A DNA stretch of 64,000 nt from Dipteronia dyeriana (Eukaryota; Streptophyta; Magnoliopsida; Sapindales; Sapindaceae), in NCBI GenBank assembly GCA_032871835.1, contig CM065295.1, positions 70,488,687-70,552,686 of the forward strand, in the 5' to 3' direction. Under the pieces are notes generated by a model. It was not told where the DNA came from. It made no database searches and saw only the letters and a list, made by a program, of their open reading frames with translations. Within the stretch, counting starts at the first letter, position 1, and the number at the start of each line of letters is the position of its first letter. Positions 23,951-36,479 of the stretch are shown here, one piece after another. A program made the position numbers and the translations under genes.

Positions 23951-23970
23951 GAATAAAGAAAGAAAGAGAG
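23904..23970. repeat. (GAAA)n microsatellite
   Basis: About 15 units of aaag/gaaa, interrupted by two ggaataaag variants, followed by gagagaga-rich sequence to about 24020. Confidence 0.9.
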
Positions 23971-24292
23971 CTGTGTGCGCATGTGAGAGAGAGATCTATA
24001 TCTAGAAAGAGAAAGAGAGATGCAGTTCAAGTTTGAGAGATGCAGTTCAAGTTTGTGAGCCGAGAATCTTTATAGGTTAATTTTAAGTTACATATCAATT
24101 GACATTTAAATTTCATATTAATGATTTTTAAGTTACATATCGGTAGATTACTAAATTTTTGGGTGGATGAAGTAAAGATAAAATGGAGGACAATCTTATC
24201 TGTTTAAGGCTAAATGTGATAAATATAATAAAATATAAATTGATAGCTAAAAACAATAAACCAATATTTTTTTTTATTTCTTCATGTATTTT

Positions 24293-24331
<39 letters not shown>

Positions 24332-25590
24332 GTTGCCAAATAGGCCAACAAAAATAATAAAAGCATTGCAAGCGTATAAAATCGTAAACGATAGCACAAC
24401 AGAAAAGCAAGAATCATTCCAACAAAGAATTAATTACCTACTAAAATAATGAGTTTATATCTAAGACCGTCTAAAACTTTAATCTAACTAAAAATATAAA
24501 AATAAAAGACTCTAACTCTCACACTCAAATGAGGGGTTTGAATTGATTATTAAAACAAAATAAAATTAAATAAACAACTAACTAAAACGTAGCAGAAAAT
24601 TAATTAGGAAAAACATATGGAAAACACTAGTCATGACCTCCTCTCCACCACTAAACAATCATCCAATCCATAGACAATAATGAAGTTAATGATATCATAT
24701 ATGATAAAAATATTCATGACAATGTGTTGACATCCCATTCGAGTCGTATAGATTCTCTCTTAGTTAATATGTAAGTTGTTTAGCATCAGCATAAATATAT
24801 GTATTCCAAATTATAACCTAGCGTGACTATTTACTAGATTTAATAATTGGAGCCCGTTAAGAACCATGAGAATATGGATATCACATGACCCTAAAATATG
24901 GTATTTATTTTAGGCTATTCATGAATCAATTTTCCTTATTTAGATCTAATTTCGATTAATTGTTGCATGCAATAATATATCCGTATGACATTCAAACTCT
25001 ATCCTACAACATAAATCCTAAAATCATTCTCCTAAGGTGGCCAATCAAAGAAACAAAAATAATAGAAAAACAATTCTTATAGAGAAATTGAAATCATAAT
25101 ATAAGGAAAATAATATTTCATTAAAACACACTTGTCCATGGAATTAGAATCATGTCTAGCGCTTCAAGTTAACTATAACTAACAATGAAATTAGCTAGAA
25201 ATAAAAACCAGAAAAATAAATAAAAACATCTAATATAAAGAAAGGTAGAAGAATAAAATGTTTATGGAGTCTTCAGTCTTCAATCTTCAATCTTCAACTC
25301 TCTACCAATAATTCTCTTATAGAATACTCTTGGTATTTAAAGGTGATTTCTCCTTATAAATTCTCAATTTGCTTTGATGTATGACACATATCAAGTATGA
25401 AAACAGAATTAAACAAGGAATTCTTTCCTAACTAGAATTTGTTTTTGGATGATTAACTTCTAATTTAAGTTTATGAAATTTTTTAAAGATGTCTTGATCT
25501 TCTAAAGCCATTACGATTTTATTTGGACAATTCTAGGACAATTCTAGGACAATTCTAAATCAATTTGGGGTGGAAATCCATCTAAAATAA
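23971..25590. other. AT-rich intergenic or retroelement-derived DNA
   Basis: Includes a (TA)n microsatellite at 24295-24327 and a duplicated phrase gatgcagttcaagttt (24018-24051). From 24440 to 25590 the text resembles untranslated parts of LTR retrotransposons. No coding domain found on either strand. Confidence 0.35.
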
Positions 25591-25591
25591 G

Positions 25592-25815
25592 CAATGAACA
25601 TTGTGGGATCGTGGGTGTCACTGTGCTATTGGCAGCGGAAGCAATGGAGAAGCATCGCTGTGAAAATGTAGAGCAGTCTGACAGCGTAAGTCACAGCGTG
25701 ATCCTCTGATGTTGGGACGCTGTCAAAATACAGAGCGCTATTGACAGCGGTTGACATTTAATCAAAGGCCGCTTTATAGGCGCTGTTGAAAGGCTCAACG
25801 ATGCCTTTTGTTGCT
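25592..25815. repeat. GC-rich quasi-repetitive block 1 ('gacagcg' words)
   Basis: A sharp local rise in GC made of scrambled repeats of short words such as gacagcg, agcgct and gctgtc. Similar islands built of other words occur at 29160-29470, 45975-46160, 47755-48060 and 59060-59280. Not coding. Confidence 0.6.
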
Positions 25816-26107
25816 TTTTCAATTGTTGCAAATTGATTTGCCTAATAACGCTTCAGTCCCTTCTTACGACAATTATACTTTATTCCTTTCAATCTTTTAA
25901 AATCATCATTTTGTATTTAAATTTACTCCAAAAGTTATTTTCTATACAATCTCGACAAACACATTAAAATATTAAATTTTACCTAAAAATATAATATAAA
26001 ATATAGGAAATAAAGGTCTCAAATATTAACATTTATCGATCTAACAACACACACTTGTATACAAAAAAATTGATTGCACACACATGTATATAAAAAATCT
26101 AATTGAA
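25816..26107. other. AT-rich stretch, nothing recognised
   Basis: No coding or structural signal apart from the repeats that follow. Confidence 0.4.
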
Positions 26108-26640
26108 AAACGTTCAGTTATGTGTAATTTCATCAAAGGTGCTCATTGTATTAAAATAAGAGGTGTTGATAGGAAAAGTTATACACACACATTCAATTAC
26201 ATGCAATTTCATCAAAAATGCTTATTGTATTAAAATAAAGGGTGCTGATAGAAAAAGTTATACACACACATAGTGGTTTTTCTATCGGTATGCACTGATA
26301 TATTTATATCATTGACGATGGTTTTCCTATCGGTATGCATTGATATATTTATATCAGTACATTATATGTGAACCGTTGATTTAGCATAAATGAATGTTGA
26401 CTTAAGCAATATAGTTGAATCTAATTGCTAATATTTAGAAAACCGAAAAATATATATCAGTGCGCACTGAGGAGAAAAGAACTATACACACACGATGGTT
26501 TTCCTATCGTTATGCACTTATATACATATATCAGTGCATTATATGCGAGTCGTTGATTTAACATATGTCAATGTTGACTTATGCAATGTAGTTTAATCTA
26601 ATGGCTAATATTAAAAACAAAAAACAAAAAATATAAATCA
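26108..26640. repeat. Two tandem duplications, periods about 83 and 177 bp
   Basis: First, a unit ending gttatacacacacat is duplicated in tandem (about 26108-26190 and 26191-26273). Second, a unit starting cgatggttttcctatcg occurs at 26316 and again at 26493, giving a 177-bp period; both contain atatcagtgcattatatg-like and gttgattta-like phrases. Confidence 0.75.
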
Positions 26641-26877
26641 ATGCACAATGAGAAGAAAATAAATATATATATTAACCAACTTATTATTGTCTAATACTGA
26701 CAAATACCAAACAATACAGAGTACTAAAGTTAATCCAATAATATCTGGTATAATCATATACACAATCTAATCCAGTAACGTAAGATGTGTTTAACACACC
26801 AGATGGGACTATAATTGAACAATTTTAGTTCTTATCCGATGTTTGGTGTTATTTTGGAACATGTAAACATACCCTAA
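26641..26877. other. Fragment of a MITE-like repeat
   Basis: Positions 26785-26865 (gtttaacacaccagatggga ... gtttggtgttattttgg) are similar to the left end of the element that starts at 26878 and to 27840-27905, so the 26878 element probably inserted into a relative. Confidence 0.45.
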
Positions 26878-27835
26878 GGCTTTGTTTAACACGCCGTATT
26901 GGACTAGGATTAGACAATTTTAGCCTTTACCCAGTGTTTGGTGCTGTTTTGAAACATGAGATTAATAATCCCAAAAGCAAAATAGTCTCATGTTGATGGG
27001 ATAGAATATACTCATCTCCCCCCTTATCTTTATTAGTCATAGGACTATTTATACATGGGTTCACGATATTTAATTCATCTCTCTTTTACTCATCAATCCT
27101 GCCAACCCACTTTTTTTCTCCGTTTCAACATTTTTCTCTATATCTCAACGCAAGACTATTTTCTTATAAATGTTTTTCTAGTTTTTAAAAATTATTTAAT
27201 AATAAATTAATTATAAAGTTAAATTTTATTTTAAAATAACATAAATTTGTAATTTTATCTAAAACAGTGAATATTATTAATTTAATAATATATAAATTAA
27301 AATATTTATTTCATCAAAACAATTATTTCAATAATTTGTTATTCATTTTTCATTTAATTATTAGGGACTGAGATTGTGTCAATCATAATTCCTCTCAACG
27401 GGATTGAAGAACCTAAATTCGTCAGGCCCATCATAATTCCACTTATATTTTCCCTTTTTTGATTTTTTTATTATTAATAAACAAGTTATAAAATTTAAAA
27501 TAATATAAATCTATTTATTAAAAATATTGGATATTTTTACTTTAATAATATATAAATTAAAACATTTATTTTCTTCAAATGCATATTTCAATAATTTATT
27601 ATTCAATTAAAATATTATCAAATTAAAAATATTATTATATTTAATACAATCTCATGTTTCATCAAACAAAACATAGTCTTAATTCAGTCAAGTCTTATGT
27701 TTATCTAAACACACATATTATTAATTTAGTCAAGTCTAGTCCAATTTAATCTCATCTAATCTTAATCTCCTCTCAATCCAATCCAATCCAATCATACAAA
27801 ATATTCAAATCCAATCCCACACACCAAATAGAGCC
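26878..27835. mobile_element. Tourist/PIF-Harbinger-type element, 958 bp
   Basis: Ends GGCTTTGTTTAACACGCC and, reversed, GGCTCTATTTGGTGTGTG, flanked by TAA on both sides (26875-26877 and 27836-27838). Interior is AT-rich with runs such as tccaatccaatccaatc near the right end. No transposase, so non-autonomous. Confidence 0.75.
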
Positions 27836-28410
27836 TAAAGATGCGTTTGTTGCTTGGGATAGGACTGAGATTAGACAACTTTTAGTCCAATCCCATGTTT
27901 GGTGAGTCCAAACAAGCATGACTATTTTTATCTTAAACTTATTTTTATCTTGTTAAAAGCGGAGAAGATAATCCCATCCAATTCAATGAGATTATTTTAT
28001 CCCATCACTAATTCAACTCTATCATTAACAACAAAAGAAATTTATTCACTCACCATAAGATCTCTACGGCATCCAACTTTCGTCGTGCGCCTTTCAATGT
28101 CGTTGGACCGATCGTTGTCGCGACCATCACCACTGACATTGGTGTGAAGGGGAAGAAAGGAGGAAAGAGAAGGGGAATATTCAAAAAATTTTCCACCACC
28201 GTGGTAATAGAGAAAGGAGAAAGATATGGGAGGAGAGAGAAGTGGAACAAAATCACCCAATTTAAACAAATTTACCCAATTTTCGTTAAAGGTCAAGTTG
28301 ACGAAAATGCCCATAGCTAGTTACAACAAAATCACAAGTGTAAAGATTTCAAAAATATTAAAGACACTTGAGATATACGTGGAAACCCTCCAAATTGAAA
28401 AAATCACGTG
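27836..28410. other. MITE-like and unassigned DNA
   Basis: 27840-27960 resembles the left ends of Tourist-like repeats nearby. 28050-28250 is less AT-rich with small frames on both strands that match nothing I know. Confidence 0.35.
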
Positions 28411-29880
28411 CTGATGAGTGTGCCACACTAGAACCTCGAATCCACTAATGGTAAAGGAATTACAACCTAATCCCAGTTTAAATCCACCACCACTACCTAA
28501 TCCCGGTATAAGTGAACCTAGTCCATCTTGCTTGCGATTTAAGCTACCTACTTCCGGAAGCAACACAAGTCTTACTTCTCAATGAAGAGATAAAATATCC
28601 TATGTGAATATATGATGATATTCAAAGAACAAATAAGGCTAGGAAACCCTATATGCTTATCTAGGATAATGAGATGACAATTAATGCAATCTTAGATATC
28701 ATAAGCTAAATGTCATGTTCAAAAAGCTTAGCTAAACATAGATCAAACAATCCTATGAAGCTATCACAATACAACACTCAATCATGTCATCACAACAATC
28801 TCTAATTTGTATCTAGAATATGTTTAAAGAGCATATAAATAATTAAAGAGATGGTTTAGCAAGCAAAACACTTAACTTGTAAGAAGATAGTGAAGAACTT
28901 ACCAAACAAGATGTGATGAAGCAAACCTATCCATAGATGCACTCTAAATGACTTTAGATGATGTAAGATGAAGTTTTTATGCACATAAGAATGCTTTGAG
29001 TGTTTAAAGATGAGTTCTTGGAAGAGTTTTTCCTTTGAAATGTGTTCTAAGGAAAATATATGATGTTCTGAACTCTTACACGACCTTAATGCAAAGAGTT
29101 ATATATATATGAGATCCAAAGAAAGTGAGGTCATTTTGAAAAAAATGTTCCAGCTTCCTCTATGTGCGATGGTGACATGCGATGGTCGAGTAGCGCACCA
29201 CCAGCGCACATCCTATTTTTCCAATAGGCGCTGGACGAGTGACGCAACTCAGTGGTGCATCACATGCGACAATCCACTGGTATGTTGTGCTGGTGGGGTT
29301 GCGTTGGTGGGGTTGCGCTAGTCGAGTAGCGCACCACCACGCACTGCCCATTTTTTCAACTTTGCACGGGCGCAGTGGCGCATGACAAGCAGCGATCCAC
29401 TGAAATGTTACGTTGGTGAGGATGCGCTAGTCGAGTAGCGCACCACCAGCGTAATGCCCACTTTTTCAATACTCAAACAAACAAAATCAATAAGTCATAG
29501 AGTGATGAAAATGCATCATATTCTAATGCCTAACATGACATAAAACTTTAATTACAAGATGCAAATAAATCAACAAGAGTCATTTAAACCAAAATGCACA
29601 CAAGTATAAACACTCAACATATATGAATAAGAGTTATATATGAATTTGTGAGTGTGTGCAACTATCTCTTCAAAGCAAGTAAGCACAAGAATTTTACCTT
29701 TGGTGCTTCTCTTCTTGAGATCTTGAGAGCCTAAGTTACCCTTACATAATACCCCAAAAATGTGATTTGTTCACGAAATAAACTAATCAATAAATGAAGA
29801 CTTTTCATAATCTAATCTCTTACAAGTAATCTAAGCATATCCTATGTACCAAAACCCTAAGGAACTAACTGGTGCACATG
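28411..29880 (-). mobile_element. LTR-retrotransposon-like noncoding region with GC-rich block 2
   Basis: The wording (atgaagagataaaatatcc, tgtgagtgtgtgcaactatc, cttcttgagatcttgag) and the embedded GC-rich island 29160-29470 resemble long Copia LTRs. The island repeats gtcgagtagcgcaccaccagcgca at about 29183, 29319 and 29427. No ends or duplications could be defined and no coding domain is present. Orientation is a guess from text resembling reverse-complemented LTRs. Confidence 0.35.
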
Positions 29881-30829
29881 ATTGGATTAGAATGGATTTG
29901 ATTTAATTGAATTAAATTGGGTTGAATTAAATGAGTACCATCATCTGTTTGGTCTTACAGAGGAATGGATTAAACCTAATCCTATCTAGTGTTTGGTATA
30001 AGTTAAGATTGGATCGGACAAAATTATACTAATTTATAATTTAAATAGGTAAAATTATTTTTAAACATTTTTTGATATAAAAAAATATTTAAATATCTTT
30101 TATTAAAATACAAATATCTAAAAATGATTTAAATAAAATATAAGTTATAAGATATTTATATTATTGTTGATAATATTTGAAATTGAACATCAAATAACGC
30201 AAGATCTTATTTTTTTAATCATATTCTTAATAAAAAATATCCAAATCCGTGAGAAGTAGATCCAAATCTCCATATGCTATTGAAAAAAAACCCTACACTG
30301 TTTTATTTATTTTTGTTTGTTAAAAAAACGAATACGATTTTATCTCCAACCATAAAATATAGAAATCTTATCTTCAAATTAAAAAAAAAACTAAATATTA
30401 TCTTCATCTTCTATCTGTAACTCCTCAAAGAATCTAATGAAATAATAAATAAATAAAATGTCAAATCCATCACATATTCTTCCGATGTCATTTTGGGCAT
30501 GGATTATTAGGCTCAAATTTTCAGCCACCAAACACAAAATAAAAACCACATTTCATAAAACCTACAAATCAAATTGCCTACAAAGAACATTTTTGTTTGA
30601 TTTTAAGAAAAACATTTGTGCATTGAATTGCAGAGCTTAAAGAGAGAAAGAGATAGAAGTGCGGTGAAGATGAGGAGCCAAATGGATAGAGAGAGATCTA
30701 GATGGACGATCCAGAAGACCGACTACGATGTCTTCCTCCAGATCTACGGCGAAGCTAGGCATCTATCGGAGCATTCTCCAGAAGACCCACTCTGTTGGCT
30801 TCCTCCAGATTGATGCGCAACGATATTTA
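29881..30829. other. Intergenic, no supported gene
   Basis: 29881-30020 carries ggattagaatggatttgatt-like text typical of Tourist-type repeats. Positions 30636-30815 are purine-rich then CG-richer (gagcttaaagagagaaag ... gatctacggcgaagc) and could be a transferred gene fragment, but the open frame is short and unrecognised. Confidence 0.3.
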
Positions 30830-31796
30830 GGGGTGTATTTGATTGAGATTTTAATAAACAATTTTTTTTGGTACTAGGATTTTATGGATTTATATGATTT
30901 TAAAGACTATTGTGATTAAATGGACTAGACTTTCAGGACTCTGAAATTTTAAAAAAAGAGTCTTAAATCTTCAAGACTTTATTTAAAGACTTTTTGGACT
31001 TTTTTAAATATGGGCTCTATAAATTTGCTAGCTAAGCTAACACATATGGCTGATTTGAGAAACTCAAACCAGCTAGCTAGCCAGAGCCGAAAAAACTCAA
31101 ACAAGATATACCTTTTTAGAATAGGTATCAACACAGAATGAAAATGCGCATAAACAAAGGGTCATGTCAATGAGGCTTTAAGCCATGGATCCTGATGAAG
31201 ACTAATTAATCCACCTCATCGAAAGGCCATATCAATGGAGCCTTGTTTTCATGCTTCTTTCTTTTATGACTGGAGGCAAAGAAGGGAATCGGTACAGGTG
31301 CACTTGTTCCGCATGTGAGACATTGTAAGGATATGAGTTGGGGACTTAAGTGGTTAATGGCCATGATGAATTATAGTGTATAGTGTTGTAATCCTAATTT
31401 GTTACAGATTATATATATAACTGATTATTTACTCATTAGAGTTACAGTAAATCATGAAGTCTTCTTTAGCTAAAAAAAGTCTTGAAAGTCTGATGGAAGA
31501 GGACAAGACAAATTTGGGGTCTTGGTATTTATAGTTATCGCTAAAAAGTTTGAGACAATCCATTTTTTTATGAAATCCTACAAATATTGATCTCAATCCA
31601 ATACCACTAGGCAATTTGTTGCCTCTTGAAAGTCTGGATTTAATACATACGATATAATTGACTTTAAAAAAAATAAAATAAAAGTCCTAATTGAATATCA
31701 CCAGACTTATCTAGCTTACTAAAAAGTCTTGATTCAATACTGTCAGACTTTTACCTTCCAAAATTATCTATTAAAATCACAATTCAATACACTCCC
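30830..31796. mobile_element. Element with TTA target site, 'ggggtgtatttgattgagattttaata' ends, 967 bp
   Basis: Left end GGGGTGTATTTGATTGAG and right end, reversed, GGGAGTGTATTGAATTGTG; pairing continues through gattttaata. TTA flanks both sides (30827-30829 and 31797-31799). Carries the duplicated segment at 31150-31365. Non-autonomous. Confidence 0.75.
31150..31365. repeat. 215-bp dispersed segment, copy 1
   Basis: From caaagggtcatgtcaatgag to agtggttaatggcc, nearly identical to 32278-32492. It lies inside the element at 30830-31796. No inverted ends. Unclassified. Confidence 0.8.
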
Positions 31797-31799
31797 TTA

Positions 31800-32169
31800 A
31801 ATAAGTGATGAAAGAGAGAAACAAATTTATTCCCAAGAGAACTAAACCCATGAGGAGGGAGGGGTTGATTTTATCCCACAGCAGCAGGACTATTTTAGAG
31901 TTGGGATTGTATGTCTCATCCCATTTAGAGGTGTCAAAAGGATGGACCCAAAAATTATCAAATCCCAAAAATAGTCCTGGATTAGAGAGAACAGTCGGGC
32001 CTAAGGATTGAAAAAGAAGTTAATAGTATTACATGAAAAACAAAAGAACTAAAGCTCGATGGGACTACCAAGCCCCGTATGGACAAATCCGTTTTGGATA
32101 GGGCTCATGGGTAGAATCAGTCATCACAATACAATTTAAGGACCGACATGTACTCTATACCCATACATC
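31800..32169. other. Intergenic, no supported gene
   Basis: A short open frame at 31805-32011 on the plus strand has no recognisable domain. The left part, with gagaactaaacccatgagga, may be MITE flank. Confidence 0.35.
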
Positions 32170-32886
32170 AAGCTCGATTCTGGGGATGGATATAGGTCTC
32201 CCCATCCCTATCCCCACTTCCTAGATCCCACACCCCTCTCCCCCCGATTTTTCAATTTGGGAAAAATGAGGATGAACAAAGGGTCATGTCAATGAGGCTT
32301 GAAGCCATGGATCCTGATGAAGACTAATTAATCCACCTCATTGAAAGGCCATATCAATGGAGCCTTGTTTTCATGCTCCTTTCTTTTACAATCGGAGGCA
32401 AAGAAGGGAATCGGTACAGGTGCACTTGTTCCGCATGTGAGACATTGTAAGGATATGAGTAAGGGACTTAAGTGGTTAATGGCCATGAAGAATTTTTGGG
32501 GGAGGTATATCCATCACCTACCCCAATTTCCTATTTTTTCCGTTTTCCCTGGTTCCCCATTTCTCAATTTAACAAAAAATTATAAATTAAACTAAAAAAA
32601 GCAAACATTTCATTACAAATATAAAATAAAATTCATTAATGTAGTAAAAAAAGAAAATGTGTATATATACTTAGGGTTTCAAAAAAAATTATAATTATAT
32701 TTATATATGTTTGGAGGAAATGGAGAAATGAGCGACCATCTCCATCCTCATCCCTATTTCAATTTGGGGATGATTTTCATCACAATCCCCTCTCATTTCC
32801 CAATTTTTTCAAAAAATAAATAAATCCCCAAATAAGGATAGGGACATGGAAAATTGGGACCCTAGGAAAAAATATACATCTCTACT
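32170..32886. mobile_element. Degenerate copy of the 'ccccat' hAT-type element
   Basis: From ggggatggatataggtctcc to gggaccctaggaaaaaatatacat, in the same order as 22501-23186, with decayed ends. It is interrupted by the 215-bp segment at 32278-32492, which splits a phrase that is continuous in the other copy (gggaaaaatg...gggggaggt). Confidence 0.7.
32278..32492. repeat. 215-bp dispersed segment, copy 2 (recent-looking insertion)
   Basis: Matches 31150-31365. The word ATGAA lies directly outside both ends (32273-32277 and 32493-32497), consistent with a 5-bp target duplication. No TG...CA ends or inverted repeats, so the class is unknown. Confidence 0.65.
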
Positions 32887-33480
32887 CATTACTAGTTCTT
32901 AACATGGAGAAAAACTTCAATGCATCGGTATACCGATTACCATTGCTGATTGATAAATTAGTATATCAAGCCATAAAATGTGGCAGCTTTTGTATTAAAA
33001 AATAATAAAATGAGTTAGTACAGAGAAAGAGAAATTTATTTTAATTACTAAGTTTTGGAGCACATGTCTTGTATGTGCTCGTATCAATATCTGAGTCGTA
33101 TCTTTACAACACAAGAAAATAATAACAATATAAATATGTTAATATAATTGAGTTTTACGTTGTTAATTGGTACAAAATTGTAAATCTCATTTATTGACAT
33201 GCTTATAAATTTGAATTTAAATTTAGTTACCAATCACACAATCGAAATAATTCAGCACTTAAAAATTCATAGAAAGCAAAACTATTTCACTTTCAAGTGG
33301 CCTACAATTTAACAAATATTAATTTATATCTAAAAACTCACATGTAAAAGCCGAAACAAAATCGGGTTTTGTTTGGTAAGTTTCTGATGTCTATTTTTCT
33401 CTCTTTATTGCACCATTGTATCTTCTATGTTTTTCTAATTTTATTTTAATAAATTTTAGAAATTACTATACAATCTCTGT
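32887..33480. other. AT-rich intergenic, nothing recognised
   Basis: No coding, repeat or structural signal that I can support. Confidence 0.4.
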
Positions 33481-34240
33481 TGTGTTACTATTACAAAAAT
33501 ATATCTATTAAGTAATTCTACAAACTCGAAGGCTTGTATTTGTCATTTTACTTTCAAAGAAAATATAAGGGATGCTATAATTAAAATCTTACTAAAACCG
33601 ATCTATTAATTAATTATATAAATTTTAAGAGTTGTATTTATAATTTTACTTCCAAATATATTTGGTTAATAGAAAAAGAGTCAAAAAAATTAAATGAAAA
33701 AAACGGAGGCTGTAATTTTACTTTCAATCCACCTTTTAATTTTTAATTATAAAGTAAATGATAAATTTATAAATAATCCTTATTATGATCATTCAATTAA
33801 TTACATAAACTTTAAGGGTTGTATCTATAATTTTACTTTCATACAAAAAAATGGATTCTATAATTCACTAACCAACTCCCTATTTTTATATAGTTAATAG
33901 AAAATAGATAAATTTATCCTTATTTTTTTATCTCTTAAAATCTAGTGTGTTACGATTTTGAATTACAATCCATGTTGTGTTACTATTACTAAGACCTAAC
34001 TATTAAGTAACTATACAAACTCGAAGGGTCCTATTTGTCATTCGACATTCAACGCAAATATAAGGGATGTTATAATTGAAATCTTAATAAGATCTATCTA
34101 TTAAGTAATTTATAAACTTTAAGGGTTTTATCTGTAATTTTACATTTAAAGAAATAAAAACAAAAATTATATAAACTTGAAAGGTCACAACCATAATTAT
34201 ACGTTCAAAAAAATTAAAAGAAAAGAAAAAGGGAAGCTAT
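33481..34240. repeat. Irregular tandem repeat with about 490-bp higher-order period
   Basis: The phrase ctattaagtaattctacaaactcgaagg and variants recur near 33505, 33602, 33791, 33998 and 34095, each followed by gtatttgtcattttactttcaa-like text. The pair at 33505/33602 is repeated as 33998/34095. Confidence 0.6.
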
Positions 34241-34329
34241 AATTCCACCGCCCAACTCATGCTTTTATATGTAGTAGAAGATATATTTATAAAAATGTTT
34301 CCGCATGTTAAATTTGAGCTGGTGCGTAT

Positions 34330-36310
34330 TTGCAGAACATTTTCTAATGAGTTCATTTTTACTCAAGGGGATGAGCATTACCCCTCTCAATTTGTGAAAA
34401 TGGTGAGATATACTATTTTTTTGTTGTTGTAATGATGTTACCGTTTTAATAACTTAAGTTTAAAATGCACATATTATGGTAAACCACCCAAATTGCCTTT
34501 AAATAATATATTTTTTATTCTCATTGTGCTTTCATCTACACTTTGAAAACGATAACTCCTCTCTCTCCAAAAAACTTGTCTCTCTCCAGATTCTGCACAA
34601 GAAGATAACATATATTTGTGATATTCGTTTATGTATTTTCGATATTCGTTTATATATTTTCATATATTTCTGTGTGGTTTAACAATGTATCAATTCGTTA
34701 TGATTTGTTGTCCAGTCTTTATATGAATATGTATGAACATTTTATTTTTCAAAAGATCGGACATTCTATTTTTGAAAATAAGTGTCATATGTAAATTTTA
34801 TCGGATGAATACGTCATCAAACAAAGAGGATAAATTGTCAGGTGGACATCCAAATAGACATTCAGAAAATATCCTACAAAACAGTGCCGAAGAAGAGAAA
34901 ACCCGAGTAAGCAGATGCTGAATGAAACCTACTCGGGATCAGTTAACGATACTCGGGACTGATTAAATAACGCTCCCACTCGGGCTCAAACGATGTTACT
35001 CGGGCCCTGCTGGTATTATCCTTGCTCGGGATAAATATGAAGAAAACCGAATGAGAAGCTTAGTGCTTAGTTCACGCGGATTAGGTCATTAAATAAACGA
35101 AGATATCCATATTATGAAGGAATCCCAAAGTGGACAGAATACTGAGCTGGAAGGGCTCCCAATCAGGCAACAACTTTATTTATTTACAAATATCACATTA
35201 TTATAAGGAAACAAGTCCAAATTGGACTGCACTACTGGAATCCCATTCGATTTCAATACAAGACTCCGAAACAGGAAAGAAGACAATCAGCCTTAAGCAA
35301 GTAAATAAATTGTAATTAAACACAAAGATCTATTACTTGTACAAGGCAGAAAAGGGCTCTATAAACATATAAATAGACTCATATCGCCAAAAAAGATATA
35401 GACAAAAGCACATAGAAATCATAGAAAAATACAGAGAGAAAAAATAGAGATCGAGAGCTTGTAATATTCCAAATTCATAGTGGATTTTGGCTAGATTGAT
35501 CATTCAACCATCCGTTGACGTTTCTCCGGTCATCGGAGTTTGACCACGTAAAAAACTCGTTTCTTGTTTACTTTATCCTTCTCTCTTTCTTTGAAATCTA
35601 AAGCCGAAATCCAATCATTGTTGGCATTTCTGATACAATCTAAAAATCAACGTCAACAATAAGGTTTAGTTAAATTGAGTATATTTGTAGCCAAATCGAG
35701 TTTTTTTTTTAATATGACCGAGCTTATTTTTGAAAGAATCGTACATATTTTTGTAAATAATTGAAAGAATCGAGCATTTGTCAAAGGATCAAGAATCTTT
35801 TTCGAAGGATCGAGAATTTTTTTTTCAAAGGATCGATATTTTTTTTCAAAAGATCAAGAATATTTGTCAAAGGATCGATAATTTTTTAAAAGATCGAGAA
35901 TTTTTTTCAAAGGATCAAGATTTTTTTTTAGAAAATTAGGTTTAGTTAAATCGAGTATATTTGTAGCAAAATCGAGTAGAAAGAATTGCTGATTTTTTTG
36001 AAAGAATCGAGCATATTTTTCAAATGGTCGGGAATATTTTTTTAAAAAAAATTGGTTTAGTTAAACCGAGAATTTTTGTAGCAAAATTGAGCAAATATTA
36101 GAAAGAGTCGAGGATTTTTTTTTAAAGAATCGAGCATATTTTTTAAAGTATTGAGAATATTTTTTTTGAAGTACTGACAAAAAAAAAAAGAAGCTATGGG
36201 GGCGTTACCCCCTGCCCCCCACGAGCTGACTGGGTAGCTCGAGCACCGCGAGCTCGGCGGGGAGCTCGACCCCTGAATATGTCTACATAGCGTCACTTCG
36301 TCGCCGTTCG
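34330..36310 (+). repeat. Large dispersed repeat, copy 1, with 'ttttcaaaggatcgagaa' minisatellite
   Basis: 34390-34780 matches 63063-63430 (ggtttaacaatgtatc, cgttatgatttgttgtc, gaaaacgataa.tcctctctctc). After the solo LTR at 34783-35658 it continues at 35664 with gtttagttaaattgagtat and a minisatellite of about 20-bp units around aaggatcgagaatttttttc to about 36165. It ends with a CG-rich tail at 36190-36300 containing agctcg repeats. A second copy reaches the window end. Confidence 0.75.
34783..35658. mobile_element. Solo LTR B, 876 bp
   Basis: Begins TGTCATATG, ends CGTCAACA, and is flanked by the perfect 5-bp duplication ATAAG (34778-34782 and 35659-35663). In the other copy of the host repeat (63410-63440) the two flanks are continuous, which confirms the insertion boundaries. 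It contains repeated actcggg words at 34905-35030 and a promoter-like ctataaacatataaatagac near 35357. No internal retrotransposon domain is present, hence a solo LTR, probably Gypsy. Confidence 0.9.
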
Positions 36311-36479
36311 AGTGATTGTCTGGGTTTCAATGAGACTTTCTCTTTCTACTTCACAACTATATCACTGTAAAATGAATGAAGAAATCTGATGTTCGTTCAC
36401 CATAATAGATGTCTTTTAAACATAAATTATTAAACTATTGACAGTGTTGAAATATTACATTAAAAAAATACCATTTATT
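36311..36479. other. Unassigned flank
   Basis: Nothing recognised. Confidence 0.4.

Noticed and set aside
28042..28314. 90-codon minus-strand and 82-codon plus-strand frames
   Set aside because: Mutually overlapping, no domain, in a MITE-rich flank; likely chance.
36057..36296. 79-codon minus-strand frame
   Set aside because: It overlaps the minisatellite and CG-rich tail of a dispersed repeat and has no domain.
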